From NCBI RefSeq assembly GCF_020782245.1, contig NZ_JAJGNP010000004.1, positions 62,001 through 126,000 on the forward strand: a stretch of 64,000 nt of DNA. Direction: 5' to 3'. Below, in pieces: positions 17,136 through 25,491 of this stretch. Made by a program: the position numbers and the translations under genes. The notes beneath the pieces are model-generated. The model did no database searches, was not told the DNA's origin, and saw only the letters and a list, made by a program, of their open reading frames with translations. Source of the DNA: Sphingobium soli (lineage in GTDB: Bacteria; Pseudomonadota; Alphaproteobacteria; Sphingomonadales; Sphingomonadaceae). The stretch's first letter is position 1. Each line of letters starts with the position of its first letter.

Positions 17136-18139
17136 AGCCGCCGCTCCCGCAAAAGGTGGAGAAGAAAGATGGGGATGCCCAGGAACGCCGTGACGACGCC
17201 CAGCTTCAATTCGCTGGTCGTCGGGATCAAGCGCACGGCGATGTCGGACAGGGTCAGCAATGCCGCCCCTCCCAGTGCCGAGGGCAGCAGGATAGCCGAA
17301 GGGCTGCGATCGGTCAGCGGCCTTATGAGGTGCGGGACGATAAGGCCGATGAAGCCGATCGTTCCCGATACCGCCACCGCGCCACCCACGCCGATTGCGG
17401 TGCCCAGCATCAGCCGCAGGCGTGTGCGGCGAAGGTCGACCCCCAGCGCAATGGCGCCGTCTTCGCCCAACGTCAGCGCATCGAGTGCGCGCCCATCCCA
17501 TATCAGCAGGACAATGCCGATGGCGATGCAAGGCAGGGCGATCCAGAGATGGTCGAAGGACCGGTTCTCCAGGCTGCCGAGCAACCAGGTCATGATCTCC
17601 ATGGCGGCGAAGGGATTGGGGGACAGGTTAAGCGCCAGGCTGATGCCCGCCTGCGCCAGGGTGGCGACGGCTATCCCTGCCAGGATCAGGGTCAGCGAAC
17701 TTTCCGACCGCCCCGCCAGAAAGAAGAGCAGGACCAGCGAAAGACAGGCGGAGCCGATCGCCATTGCTGGCAGCATTAGCGCGTGAAGCTGTGCGAAACC
17801 GAAATAAAGCGCGCCGACCGCACCCAGGGCCGCCGCGCTCGACGTGCCCAGCACCGATGGTTCAGCCAGCGGGTTGCGGAGGAAGCCCTGGAGCGAAGCG
17901 CCCGAGAGGCCCAGCATCGCGCCGACCGCTAGGCCCAGCAGCGTGCGCGGGATGCGCAGGTCGAACAGGATCGTGCGGGTGACGCTATCGCCATGTCCGG
18001 CCAGTGCCGCGAGGATGCGGTGCAGCGGCAGCGGGACAGCGCCCAGCAACAGGGACCCGAATGCCGCAACGGCCATCAACAGGGTCAGCCCGCCCAGCAG
18101 GAGCATGCGGCCCCGTAGATTATGGATCATCATTACCAT
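17129..18139 (-). CDS. btuC: Cobalamin ABC transporter permease BtuC
   Basis: This FecCD/BtuC-family permease has about ten transmembrane helices in 336 residues. Family markers are LRIPRTLLGLAVGAMLGLSGASLQG, RNPLAEPSVLGTSSAAALG, and VSGTIGFIGLIVPHLIRPL. It is read with btuD. The start codon at 18139 is only 23 bases from the divergent btuF start. If the real start is the later Met near 18106 (MLLLGGLTLLM), more room is left. Confidence 0.9.
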   Translation of the reverse strand: MVMMIHNLRGRMLLLGGLTLLMAVAAFGSLLLGAVPLPLHRILAALAGHGDSVTRTILFDLRIPRTLLGLAVGAMLGLSGASLQGFLRNPLAEPSVLGTSSAAALGAVGALYFGFAQLHALMLPAMAIGSACLSLVLLFFLAGRSESSLTLILAGIAVATLAQAGISLALNLSPNPFAAMEIMTWLLGSLENRSFDHLWIALPCIAIGIVLLIWDGRALDALTLGEDGAIALGVDLRRTRLRLMLGTAIGVGGAVAVSGTIGFIGLIVPHLIRPLTDRSPSAILLPSALGGAALLTLSDIAVRLIPTTSELKLGVVTAFLGIPIFLLHLLRERRLW

Positions 18140-18162
18140 TGGCCGGCCGTGATGTGACGACT

Positions 18163-19041
18163 ATGGCACTTGGCATGATGCACAAGGCTCTTATTCCGGT
18201 TTCCGTCCTCTGCCTGCTCGCGACCGCCGCTGGTTCCGCCATTTGGGCGTCGAACGCCGTCGCCGGCCGATCGACCGGCCATACGCCCAAGCGGATCGTG
18301 TCGGTGAATCTGTGTGCCGATCAGCTTGTGCTGGCGCTGGCGGACCGGAACCAGATTGCCGGCCTGACCCGCAACGCCGCCGACCGGGAAATGTCGGCCG
18401 AGGCGACCCGGGCGCAAGGCCTGCCGCTGCTCAGCAGTTCGGCCGAGCATATATTGGCGATCGATCCCGATCTGGTCGTGGGCATGCCCGCCAGCCGCAG
18501 CATGGCGCTGGCGGCGCTCAAGGGGCATGATTATCGGACGCTGAACCTTAAAAGTGCGGACCGGCTGGCTGATATTTACGACGCAATCGGGGAAACCGCC
18601 GCGGCCGTCGGCCATCCGGAACGCGGAAGGCGTATGATCGCGGCCATGCAACGCGATCTGGCCAACTTGAAGAAAACGGGGCGCGGGCGGATTGCGGCCT
18701 ATTATCAGCGACGAGGTTATATGACGGGCACCGGCACGCTGGTGGACGACCTGATGGAACGGATGGGCCTCACCAATCTGGCGGCGAAACTGGGCAAGCC
18801 GGCGCTTGCGCAGGTCAGCCTGGAAGAGATGGTGGCGGCCCGCCCCGATTTCCTGATCGTCGAAAGCGCGACGGATAAGGTGACGGATCAGGGCAGCGAA
18901 ATGCTGCATCACCCGGCGCTGCGGGACATTCCCCGCATCAGCATTCCACAGGCCTGGACAGTGTGCGGTAGCGCTGCCTATGTCCGTGCCGCGCATAGCA
19001 TGTCGGCGCAAATCGCCCGGTTCGACGCGCAGCATCATTAA
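18163..19041 (+). CDS. btuF: Periplasmic corrinoid-binding protein BtuF-like
   Basis: The 292-residue protein has an N-terminal signal peptide (ALIPVSVLCLLATAAGSAI) and a periplasmic-binding fold of the BtuF/FhuD class: KRIVSVNLCADQLVLALA, ILAIDPDLVVG, and GRIAAYYQRRGY. It likely delivers corrinoids to BtuCD. No lipobox is seen. It is divergent from btuC and converges with cobO, overlapping it by 4 bases. Starts at 18175 or 18178 are possible. The substrate is inferred from context. Confidence 0.85.
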   Translation: MALGMMHKALIPVSVLCLLATAAGSAIWASNAVAGRSTGHTPKRIVSVNLCADQLVLALADRNQIAGLTRNAADREMSAEATRAQGLPLLSSSAEHILAIDPDLVVGMPASRSMALAALKGHDYRTLNLKSADRLADIYDAIGETAAAVGHPERGRRMIAAMQRDLANLKKTGRGRIAAYYQRRGYMTGTGTLVDDLMERMGLTNLAAKLGKPALAQVSLEEMVAARPDFLIVESATDKVTDQGSEMLHHPALRDIPRISIPQAWTVCGSAAYVRAAHSMSAQIARFDAQHH

Positions 19042-19646
19042 AATTCAATGCCTCGCTGCGCTTTTACATTCTGTTCGCGGAAAGGGTGTTTGACCTGCGT
19101 CATGTCGGTGACGAGGTCCGCCGCGTCGATCAGGGTCTGAGGCGCGTTGCGGCCGGTGATGATGACATGCGTCATCTCAGGCTTGTCCTCCAGTGCGGCC
19201 AGAACCTCGTCAAGGGGGAGATAGTCGTATCGCAGCACGATGTTGAGTTCGTCGGCGACAACCATCTGATAGGATGGATCGGCGATCATCCGCTTCACTT
19301 CATCCCAAGCAGCGCGCGCAACCGCGATGTCACGGCTGCGGTCCTGCGTGTCCCAGGTAAAGCCTTCACCCATCGGCCTGAATTCGACGAGATCGGGAAA
19401 GCGATCGAATACCGCCTTTTCGCCGGTCTGCATCGCCCCCTTCACGAACTGGATGACACCGACCTTCATGCCATGGCCGATGGCGCGGACCACCATGCCG
19501 AGCGCAGCGGAGGTCTTGCCCTTGCCAGTGCCGGTATGGACAATGACCAGGCCCTTTTCGATCGTCTTGGACGCGATCTTCTTGTCCTGAGCGACCTTGA
19601 GCTTGCGCATCTTCTCCTGATGCTCTGCGTCGGTGCGCGCTTTCAC
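19038..19646 (-). CDS. cobO: Corrinoid adenosyltransferase CobO
   Basis: CobO transfers the adenosyl group of ATP to Co(I) corrinoids. The P-loop is VIVHTGTGKGKTSAALGMV, followed by VRAIGHGMKVGVIQFVKGA, VVADELNIVLRYDYL and VIITGRNAP, all CobO signatures. GTG 19646 gives 202 residues, the normal length. The frame stays open for about 67 more codons upstream, but that part has no family likeness. Its own cobalamin riboswitch lies about 250 bases upstream. Confidence 0.94.
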   Translation of the reverse strand: MKARTDAEHQEKMRKLKVAQDKKIASKTIEKGLVIVHTGTGKGKTSAALGMVVRAIGHGMKVGVIQFVKGAMQTGEKAVFDRFPDLVEFRPMGEGFTWDTQDRSRDIAVARAAWDEVKRMIADPSYQMVVADELNIVLRYDYLPLDEVLAALEDKPEMTHVIITGRNAPQTLIDAADLVTDMTQVKHPFREQNVKAQRGIEF

Positions 19647-19894
19647 TGAACTGAGCCTGTCATGGCTGAGCAAATGCTGATGATCGACCTCATATCCCCA
19701 TGTCCTCGACGCATGTGCAACGAAGGCAAGGGATCTGTCGATACGCGGCGCGATCGACCGTCGGGCGGGCCGGGCGTCCGCGTCAGGACGCCGGGCGACC
19801 AGCCTGCCGTGGCGACCCCTGCCGCCTGGTCGTCGCTCGCCGGACATGCCGCGCCCCGGTCATTCCCTGGACCAAGGGCAAGAGCGACCCACGC

Positions 19895-20068
19895 CGGCAG
19901 GTCTCCTGGCTCGCAGGTCATCGCCCGTCGCACGCCTTCCCGGACGCATATGTCCAGTGGCCGTTCCGGCAATGGCCGGAACCCGTGCGACGCGCTCACT
20001 GCTTACAGTTGCAGGGACAGCCATGGCGTTGGCCACTCCAAGGCGCGGCCGCACCATATTCCCTATTA
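19895..20068 (-). ncRNA. Cobalamin riboswitch upstream of cobO
   Basis: On the minus strand the elements appear in order: AATAGGGAATATGGTGC (about 20052-20066), GGCTGTCCCTGCAACTGTA (about 20004-20022), GGCCACTGG with CCGGGAAGGC, and the 3' box GAGCCAGGAGACCTGCC (about 19896-19912). This is a textbook cobalamin riboswitch. Together with the element before btuB it places cobO and the salvage operon under the same ligand. The stretch from 19647 to 19894 between the element and cobO holds no gene that I can support. Confidence 0.95.
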
Positions 20069-20186
20069 AGCCCATGACGGGCACCAGCGCGATCTTTGAC
20101 GGACATCTCGCGAGTCCGCGCCCGCGCCATAGCGCGGACGGCGCGACCTTGGCAATCGGGCGCAAGGCCGCACCTCTGTTTCGCTA

Positions 20187-20819
20187 TCAGTCGTGGACGA
20201 AGCTGGTGGTCGTCATATGGTAGATTGTGGACACCGGCGCACCGCGCAGCTTCAAGTCGCCCGTCTCTTCCTGGGTAGCGCTCAGGATATAGCGACCCTT
20301 GAGGGAAATGGGCAGGGATACCCGGCCTTGGCCGTCCGTGGTGAAGCTCTTCGACCATTTGTCGGGCGAAATTGCCAGCAGCTTGGCGGCAGGGACCGGT
20401 TTACCCTCACGCATCAGCGTAAAGCTATTCGCGCCCGCAGCCGTCGGGACGATTTCCAGCGGCAGCACCGCCTTCGTGTCCGATCGGCCGGCACGCGCAT
20501 AATAGATCACGCCTTGCTTCTTGCCCTCCTCGCCCCAGGGTTCGAACACGCTGTCGTCGGTAACGCGGACATCGCCCGCTGGCACGGCGACCTCGACATA
20601 GCCAGCCTTGCGGACCTGAGCCGCATTGGCTGCGCCGATCAGCTTGGGCGCCTTGAGCTTCTCGAACTCCGGATCGCCGCCTTCGGGCAGGGCCTCGGCC
20701 GGTTCGCCGAGATAGATGCGGGCAGGGCCATTGCCATCCCGCTCTACCCAGATTTCATGCGCCTGCGCGCTCACCGGCAGGGTCATCAGCGCCAACAGCG
20801 CGAGCGGCCATGCTTTCAT
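20187..20819 (-). CDS. DUF4198 periplasmic protein (NikM/CbiK-like)
   Basis: The 210-residue protein has a signal peptide (MKAWPLALLALMTLPVSAQA) directly followed by HEIWVER, the N-terminal His typical of DUF4198 (COG5266) proteins. That family is linked to nickel or cobalt uptake and often pairs with TonB receptors. The C-terminal half holds a beta-sandwich-like VTTDGQGRVSLPISLKGRYILSA-type segment. It lies 21 bases after the TonB receptor gene on the same strand, so the two probably form an operon. The metal substrate cannot be read from sequence. Confidence 0.78.
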   Translation of the reverse strand: MKAWPLALLALMTLPVSAQAHEIWVERDGNGPARIYLGEPAEALPEGGDPEFEKLKAPKLIGAANAAQVRKAGYVEVAVPAGDVRVTDDSVFEPWGEEGKKQGVIYYARAGRSDTKAVLPLEIVPTAAGANSFTLMREGKPVPAAKLLAISPDKWSKSFTTDGQGRVSLPISLKGRYILSATQEETGDLKLRGAPVSTIYHMTTTSFVHD

Positions 20820-20840
20820 CGTCTCTCTCCTCGTCATTCG

Positions 20841-22913
20841 TCAGAAGCGGAATCCGACCGTGCCCATCACATTGCGCGGCGCGCCGATGAAACAGTCGCC
20901 GCGCGCCAGGCAGGACGCGTAATAATGGTTGTTCAGCAGATTTGTCGCGTTGACGGCGAAGCGCCAGCTGTTCCAGTTGATTTCCGCCAGGGCGTCGACA
21001 GTCGTCCGCGATGGCGTGACAATGGACCAGATCGCGCTGGTCGATACGCTCTTGCCGCTGTGGACGACGCCGCCGCCCAGCCGGAGCTGGGCTTCGTCCG
21101 GCAAGCCAAAGGTCTTGGTCGTCCAGAATGATGCGGTGTGGCGCGGCATATAATCGAGATTGGTGTTCGTTTCCGACTTGAGCTTCGTATAACCATAATT
21201 GGCCAGCAACTCGAAATCGCCCGGCAGGGTGTGACTGGCCTCGACTTCGAACCCTTTGGTGTTGAGTTCCCCGGATTGCGCGGTGCCGCCAGCGGCGAGG
21301 TAGAGCACACGGTTGCGCTCCTTGATCTTGAACGCCGTCGCCGTGACGAGCGTCCCCGGCGCAGGCTGCCATTTGATGCCGGCCTCATATTGGCTACCGG
21401 TCTGCGGGCGATAGGGATCGCCAAAGGTGCCGTCGCCATTGTCGATACGGCCCGCGACCGGCAGGAAGCTCTCGGTATAGCTGAAGAAAGGGGAGAAGCC
21501 GGCCCCAATTTCGCCGATGATGCCGGCGCGAAAGGTGGTAGCATTGTCCTTCTGCCCGGATGACCCTGTTACCCGATCCCGCCGGGCGCCCAGCACGATC
21601 GAAACGCGATCGAAAAAGCGCATCTGGTCCTGAACATAGATACCTAGCTGCTTCTGGCTGTCGGCCAAAAAGGGGCCAGTCGGATCGTAGGTTTTCAAGG
21701 CGGCATAATCGATGTCGTACAGGTCGACGATCTCGGTCCCGCCGGCATAGCGCTTTGCCACCTTGTTCCAGCTATAGTCGATGCCGACCAGCAGTTTATG
21801 CTCAAGATTGGCGCCAGTGTTGAACGTAAAGAGCAGATTGTTGTCGGTGGAAAAGACATTCATCCGCGCATCGCTGGCATCGGCGGTCAGCCCGATCGTC
21901 CGCCCGTCAGTGCCATAAACAGAGAAGGGGTCCTGGGGATTGGAATAGCTGTCGGCATAATGGGTGTTATATTCCAGGTCGCTGTCGATATAGCGCGCCT
22001 TGAGGCTGAGTTTCACCTGATCCGAGAAGTCATGGGTGACGAAGGCCGCGCCCTGCAAGGAACGACCGGCATAGCGGTCCCAGCCCGCCTTCCCGACAAA
22101 TGTGTCGCGATCCAGTTGCGCGCCCGCCACGCGATTGGGCAGGAATGTCCCGACGATCGGCAGGAATTGCGACGTCGATCCGGTATCATCCTCCTGATAC
22201 AGGCCGGTCAGAATGATGTCGGTGTCCGGCGTGGGTTGCCAGCGGATCGACGGCGCGACCATGACGCGGTCGTCGGGAACATGATCGATGAACGTGTTGG
22301 AGTCGCGCGCCCGCCCGACAAACCGGACAGCCAGGTTGTCGGCGATCGCGAAGTTGACGTCGCCCAGCGCTTCCTTGCGATCATAGCTGCCGTAGACGAG
22401 GTTTATTTCGCCGCCTGTGGTGAAATTCGGCGTCTTCGTCACAAGGTTCACCAGGCCGCCAATCGAACCCTGCCCGAACAGGACCGAAGCGGGACCGCGC
22501 AAAATTTCGACGCGGGAGAAATTATAGGGGTCCGACGTGATCGACGCATAATAAGAGAAGATGTCCCGCATGCCGTCGCGAAACTGCAAGGCATCCAGGC
22601 CTCGAATGGTGAAGCCATCGACCCGCGTGTCCCGGCCATAGGGATTGGCGAGCACCCCGGCGGCATATTTTACGGTATCGCTGATACTGATCGCGCCCTG
22701 CGACAAATAGCGGTCCGCATCGATGACAGTGATGGGCTGCGGCGTTTCAATGATCGGCGTGTCCGTCTTGGTGCCGGCATATTGGGTGGCGGTGACCATG
22801 ATCGTGTCGCCGTCCACGCTACTATCGTCCGGCGTCTGTGCGTAGCTTCCGACAGGTGTCGCTACCGCCACCATCGCCACGGAGGATAGCGCCGAAAAAC
22901 GGATGAAATTCAT
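20841..22913 (-). CDS. TonB-dependent siderophore receptor
   Basis: The 690-residue protein starts MNFIRFSALSSVAMVAVATP, with AAAGGGGA upstream, and has a signal peptide to about SYAQ. The plug contains DTIMVTATQYAGTKTDTPII (TonB box region), TPQPITVIDADRY, GFTIRGLDALQFRDGMRD and RVEILRGPASVLFGQGSIGG. These are typical of the FhuE/FpvA/FoxA siderophore-receptor family. The barrel ends in Phe (NVMGTVGFRF). A Fur-like palindrome lies just upstream and a DUF4198 gene downstream. Confidence 0.88.
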   Translation of the reverse strand: MNFIRFSALSSVAMVAVATPVGSYAQTPDDSSVDGDTIMVTATQYAGTKTDTPIIETPQPITVIDADRYLSQGAISISDTVKYAAGVLANPYGRDTRVDGFTIRGLDALQFRDGMRDIFSYYASITSDPYNFSRVEILRGPASVLFGQGSIGGLVNLVTKTPNFTTGGEINLVYGSYDRKEALGDVNFAIADNLAVRFVGRARDSNTFIDHVPDDRVMVAPSIRWQPTPDTDIILTGLYQEDDTGSTSQFLPIVGTFLPNRVAGAQLDRDTFVGKAGWDRYAGRSLQGAAFVTHDFSDQVKLSLKARYIDSDLEYNTHYADSYSNPQDPFSVYGTDGRTIGLTADASDARMNVFSTDNNLLFTFNTGANLEHKLLVGIDYSWNKVAKRYAGGTEIVDLYDIDYAALKTYDPTGPFLADSQKQLGIYVQDQMRFFDRVSIVLGARRDRVTGSSGQKDNATTFRAGIIGEIGAGFSPFFSYTESFLPVAGRIDNGDGTFGDPYRPQTGSQYEAGIKWQPAPGTLVTATAFKIKERNRVLYLAAGGTAQSGELNTKGFEVEASHTLPGDFELLANYGYTKLKSETNTNLDYMPRHTASFWTTKTFGLPDEAQLRLGGGVVHSGKSVSTSAIWSIVTPSRTTVDALAEINWNSWRFAVNATNLLNNHYYASCLARGDCFIGAPRNVMGTVGFRF

Positions 22914-22947
22914 GATGTCCCCTTTAATCTCTAGGGGCCAAGTATAG

Positions 22948-22970
22948 CTATTGAGACTATGTTGCAATAG
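22948..22970 (-). promoter_or_regulatory. Candidate Fur-type operator before the siderophore receptor
   Basis: A 23-base interrupted palindrome begins CTATTG and ends CAATAG, with further symmetric positions inside (CTATTGCAACATAGTCTCAATAG read on the minus strand in two parts). It lies 34 bases before the receptor start. The TTGCAA/CTCAATAG pattern resembles alphaproteobacterial Fur/Irr boxes. Binding is inferred only from symmetry and the gene it precedes. Confidence 0.5.
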
Positions 22971-23356
22971 CAGGGTCGGCCGGATCGTCGGGCAGCCATG
23001 AAAATATGGCCGTTGCAGCGCAGCTCGAAGCTTCCTCCTGCCGGTCAATCCGGCGGACGCGTTCTTCGCCTGTATCGCGAGAGTCTAGCAGATGCCGCTC
23101 CTCGGCAGGCTGGAGGATGCCGAAGCCGCGCACATTCGGAAAACAGCGACTTTGGCGTTCCGGTTGGGAAGCATGCGCATTCACGATCCCGCTGGGAGGG
23201 CAGCATCGCGTCCGCTATTACTTCGAGGCCGGCGGTGGCCCGTTGTGGATGGTGGATTCTGTGCCGCAACGCTGACTAGGCGCGGCACCAAAGACTGTTC
23301 GCTAAAATCGGGACTGACATTGGGCTGCACAGCTGACGTACCAGCGTGTCTGTGAG
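22971..23356. other. Intergenic stretch without a convincing gene
   Basis: About 390 bases between the receptor promoter region and tRNA-Pro. Short frames exist on both strands but none has a ribosome site and family motif together. The plus-strand frame ending at 23275 finishes with a protein-like tail (HRVRYYFEAGGGPLWMVDS) but its upstream part looks like random GC-rich translation. It could be the decayed end of an old gene. Confidence 0.5.
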
Positions 23357-23433
<77 letters not shown>

Positions 23434-23576
23434 ACTGCGTGGCCCCTAGCCGGGAAACGAGCGGTCCGTCAATCGATCTTCCATGAAAGATCATCAGTTG
23501 GGAAAAATTCACCGGAATGTCTTTGACGACATTTGCCAGGGCACGGCTTCGCGCCCGACGCCCGGATCACGCCATG

Positions 23577-23610
23577 AAAAAGGGCGGGCCCCGAAGGACC
23601 CGCCCTTTCT
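23577..23610 (-). terminator. Intrinsic terminator after the small lipoprotein gene
   Basis: A GGGCGGG/CCCGCCC hairpin (read on the minus strand as AAAGGGCGGG, loop, CCCGCCCTTTTTC) ends in a run of five T about 20 bases after the lipoprotein stop. It is a standard rho-independent terminator. Confidence 0.88.
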
Positions 23611-23631
23611 GAAATCTCGCTAATGCGAAGA

Positions 23632-23844
23632 TTACATCGCGTTCGAAGCGTTCATCGCGTTCATCGCGGCGTTGTCGGCGACATTCGCGGCGTCCATCGC
23701 ATTGTCCGAAGCGTTCATGGCGTTCTCGACAACGTTTTCGACGACAGCGTTCGAAGCGTTCGCGGTCTCGTTGGCCGGCTTCTCACCGCAAGCGGCGAGG
23801 GCCATCAGGCTGGCCGAAGCGAAAACAACAGCGATCTTCTTCAT
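23632..23844 (-). CDS. Small Asn/Ala-rich lipoprotein
   Basis: The 70-residue product starts MKKIAVVFASASLMALAACGEK, a lipoprotein signal with lipobox LAAC. The mature part is low complexity: repeated NA, NAM, NAS and DNA/ENV steps, with almost only Asn, Ala, Met, Val, Asp and Glu. The DNA is correspondingly repetitive (GCGTTC/GCGTCC/GTTGTC steps). Similar entericidin-like or short Asn/Ala-rich lipoproteins occur widely in sphingomonads, but no function is known to me. It is monocistronic with its own terminator. Confidence 0.72.
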   Translation of the reverse strand: MKKIAVVFASASLMALAACGEKPANETANASNAVVENVVENAMNASDNAMDAANVADNAAMNAMNASNAM

Positions 23845-24000
23845 TGTGTACGGCTCCCATAGCATTATGCCGCGTCTGGCACGTTACAGAGTGACCCTAC
23901 GCGAGCGACCCGCATTAACGTGTGCGCTGCACAAATCAATGCTTTTCTAAGTCGGTGAAGTGGCAGAATCACACGACGGGGTGTTGTCTACTATAAAAGT

Positions 24001-25374
24001 TCAGTTAGCGCTCATGCTTTCTGCCGCATTGGCGACCAGGTTCAACGTCACTGCCCACGCTGCGACATTCTGTCGCAACTGGGCGACGTCCACCTTGTCG
24101 AGCGTATCGTCAGGCGTATGGTGCAGGTCGAAATAGCGTGTGCCGTCCTGCTGCAGGTCGATGACCGGAACGCCCGCCTTCACCAGCGGCGCAATGTCGG
24201 CGCCACCACCTGCCTCCTGCCGCCCGGCGCCAATACCCAATGGGGCAAGCGCCATGGCGATCCGCTTGGCCAGGTCATCATGCCCCTGCGGCAGCTTGAA
24301 ATCGACGCGCCAGACGCGATCGGCGCCAAAGTCCGATTCCATTGCCAAGGCGTGACGCTCGGTTCCGTGGGCCTTGAAATAGGCGCGAGCGCCGTCACCG
24401 CCAACTTCCTCGGCGCCTGCCATCAACACGCGAATGGTCCGCCGAGGCTGGCCGGTTTTGGCCACTTGAAGGGCGGATGCGGCCGCAATGCCACAGCCGG
24501 TCGCATCATCGATCGCGCCCGTGCCCTGATCCCAGCTGTCGAGGTGACAGGCCGCCACCACCACGCCCGCGGCCGGATCGCTGCCGGGAATTTCGGCGAC
24601 GACGTTACCCGACGGCTGATCCTTCAACATTTTCGACGTGAGCGTCAGGTGCACCTTCACCGGCTGGCCCCGCTTCACCACCCGCACCAGTTGCTCGGCG
24701 TCCGGCACGGACAAGGCGGCGGCCGGGATCGGCGTGGCTCCGTCAGCCCACATCTGTACCCCGGTATGCGGCACGCGATGATGATCGGTGCCGATCGATC
24801 GGATCAGGATGGCGATCGCGCCCTTTTTGGACGCGATGCTGGGACCCTGGCGACGCGCGGCACCATAATAGCCATAGGAAGAGCCATCCTGCGTGGCCCC
24901 CATCCCATGGTCGACAAAGGCAATCTTGCCCTTCAGGCTAGCGGCCGACGCCGCTTCCAGTGCATCGATACTGGGGAAGTAAATGATCTCGCCCTCGATA
25001 CCCTTGTCCGACGTGGATCCGCTGTTCCCCAGCGCTGCAAGCACCAGATTTTGCGGGAAGGGCGACAGGATGCGCGCCTCGTCCTGTCCGCGAACCCAGA
25101 CAGGCATGGTGTAGGGTTCGGCGCGGACATTGGAAAAGCCCAATGCCTTGAGCTTTGCCACCGCCCAGTCGCGCGCACGCGCTTCCTGCGGTGTGCCGGC
25201 CGGGCGGGGGCCGACTTCGGTCGTCAGCCCTTCAGTGAAGTCCCACGCCACATCGTCCTTTAGCGCCGCCTCCCGAATCACGTCATTGTCCGCAGGCGCG
25301 GCGAGAGACAGGGAAGGGGTGAAAATGCTGCCAAGGAGCAGGGCGGCCAGCGTGCCCGATCGGATTTTCTGCAT
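24001..25374 (-). CDS. M28-family zinc aminopeptidase
   Basis: A secreted exopeptidase of the M28 (aminopeptidase Y/PSMA-like) family. The 457-residue protein has a signal peptide (IRSGTLAALLLGSIFTPSLSLA), a PA-domain-like insert (about residues 130-240), and the metal-site motifs ACHLDSWDQGTGAIDDATG, GAEEVGGDG, MESDFGADR and HHTPDDT. His, Asp, Glu, Asp and His ligands are all present, so it should be active. ATG 25374 is chosen; a TTG start upstream lacks support. Confidence 0.92.
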   Translation of the reverse strand: MQKIRSGTLAALLLGSIFTPSLSLAAPADNDVIREAALKDDVAWDFTEGLTTEVGPRPAGTPQEARARDWAVAKLKALGFSNVRAEPYTMPVWVRGQDEARILSPFPQNLVLAALGNSGSTSDKGIEGEIIYFPSIDALEAASAASLKGKIAFVDHGMGATQDGSSYGYYGAARRQGPSIASKKGAIAILIRSIGTDHHRVPHTGVQMWADGATPIPAAALSVPDAEQLVRVVKRGQPVKVHLTLTSKMLKDQPSGNVVAEIPGSDPAAGVVVAACHLDSWDQGTGAIDDATGCGIAAASALQVAKTGQPRRTIRVLMAGAEEVGGDGARAYFKAHGTERHALAMESDFGADRVWRVDFKLPQGHDDLAKRIAMALAPLGIGAGRQEAGGGADIAPLVKAGVPVIDLQQDGTRYFDLHHTPDDTLDKVDVAQLRQNVAAWAVTLNLVANAAESMSAN

Positions 25375-25491
25375 GGGTGGAGGGGTAACGGGCCTTCCCC
25401 TATTTGCCAATATGTTCCGCGTCCGCTAACCCGGCGCAAATTTTCCAATCCGCTTTTTTCCTACCTTAGACTTTCGGAGCAGCGCGCACCC

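Noticed and set aside
18160-18185. Sigma-54 promoter (TGGCAC with later TGC) near btuF
   Set aside because: The spacing between the GG and GC elements is wrong and the site lies within the btuF start region.
19647-19847. N-terminal extension of CobO
   Set aside because: The extra 67 residues are not like the family and overlap leader DNA after the riboswitch; GTG 19646 gives the normal size.
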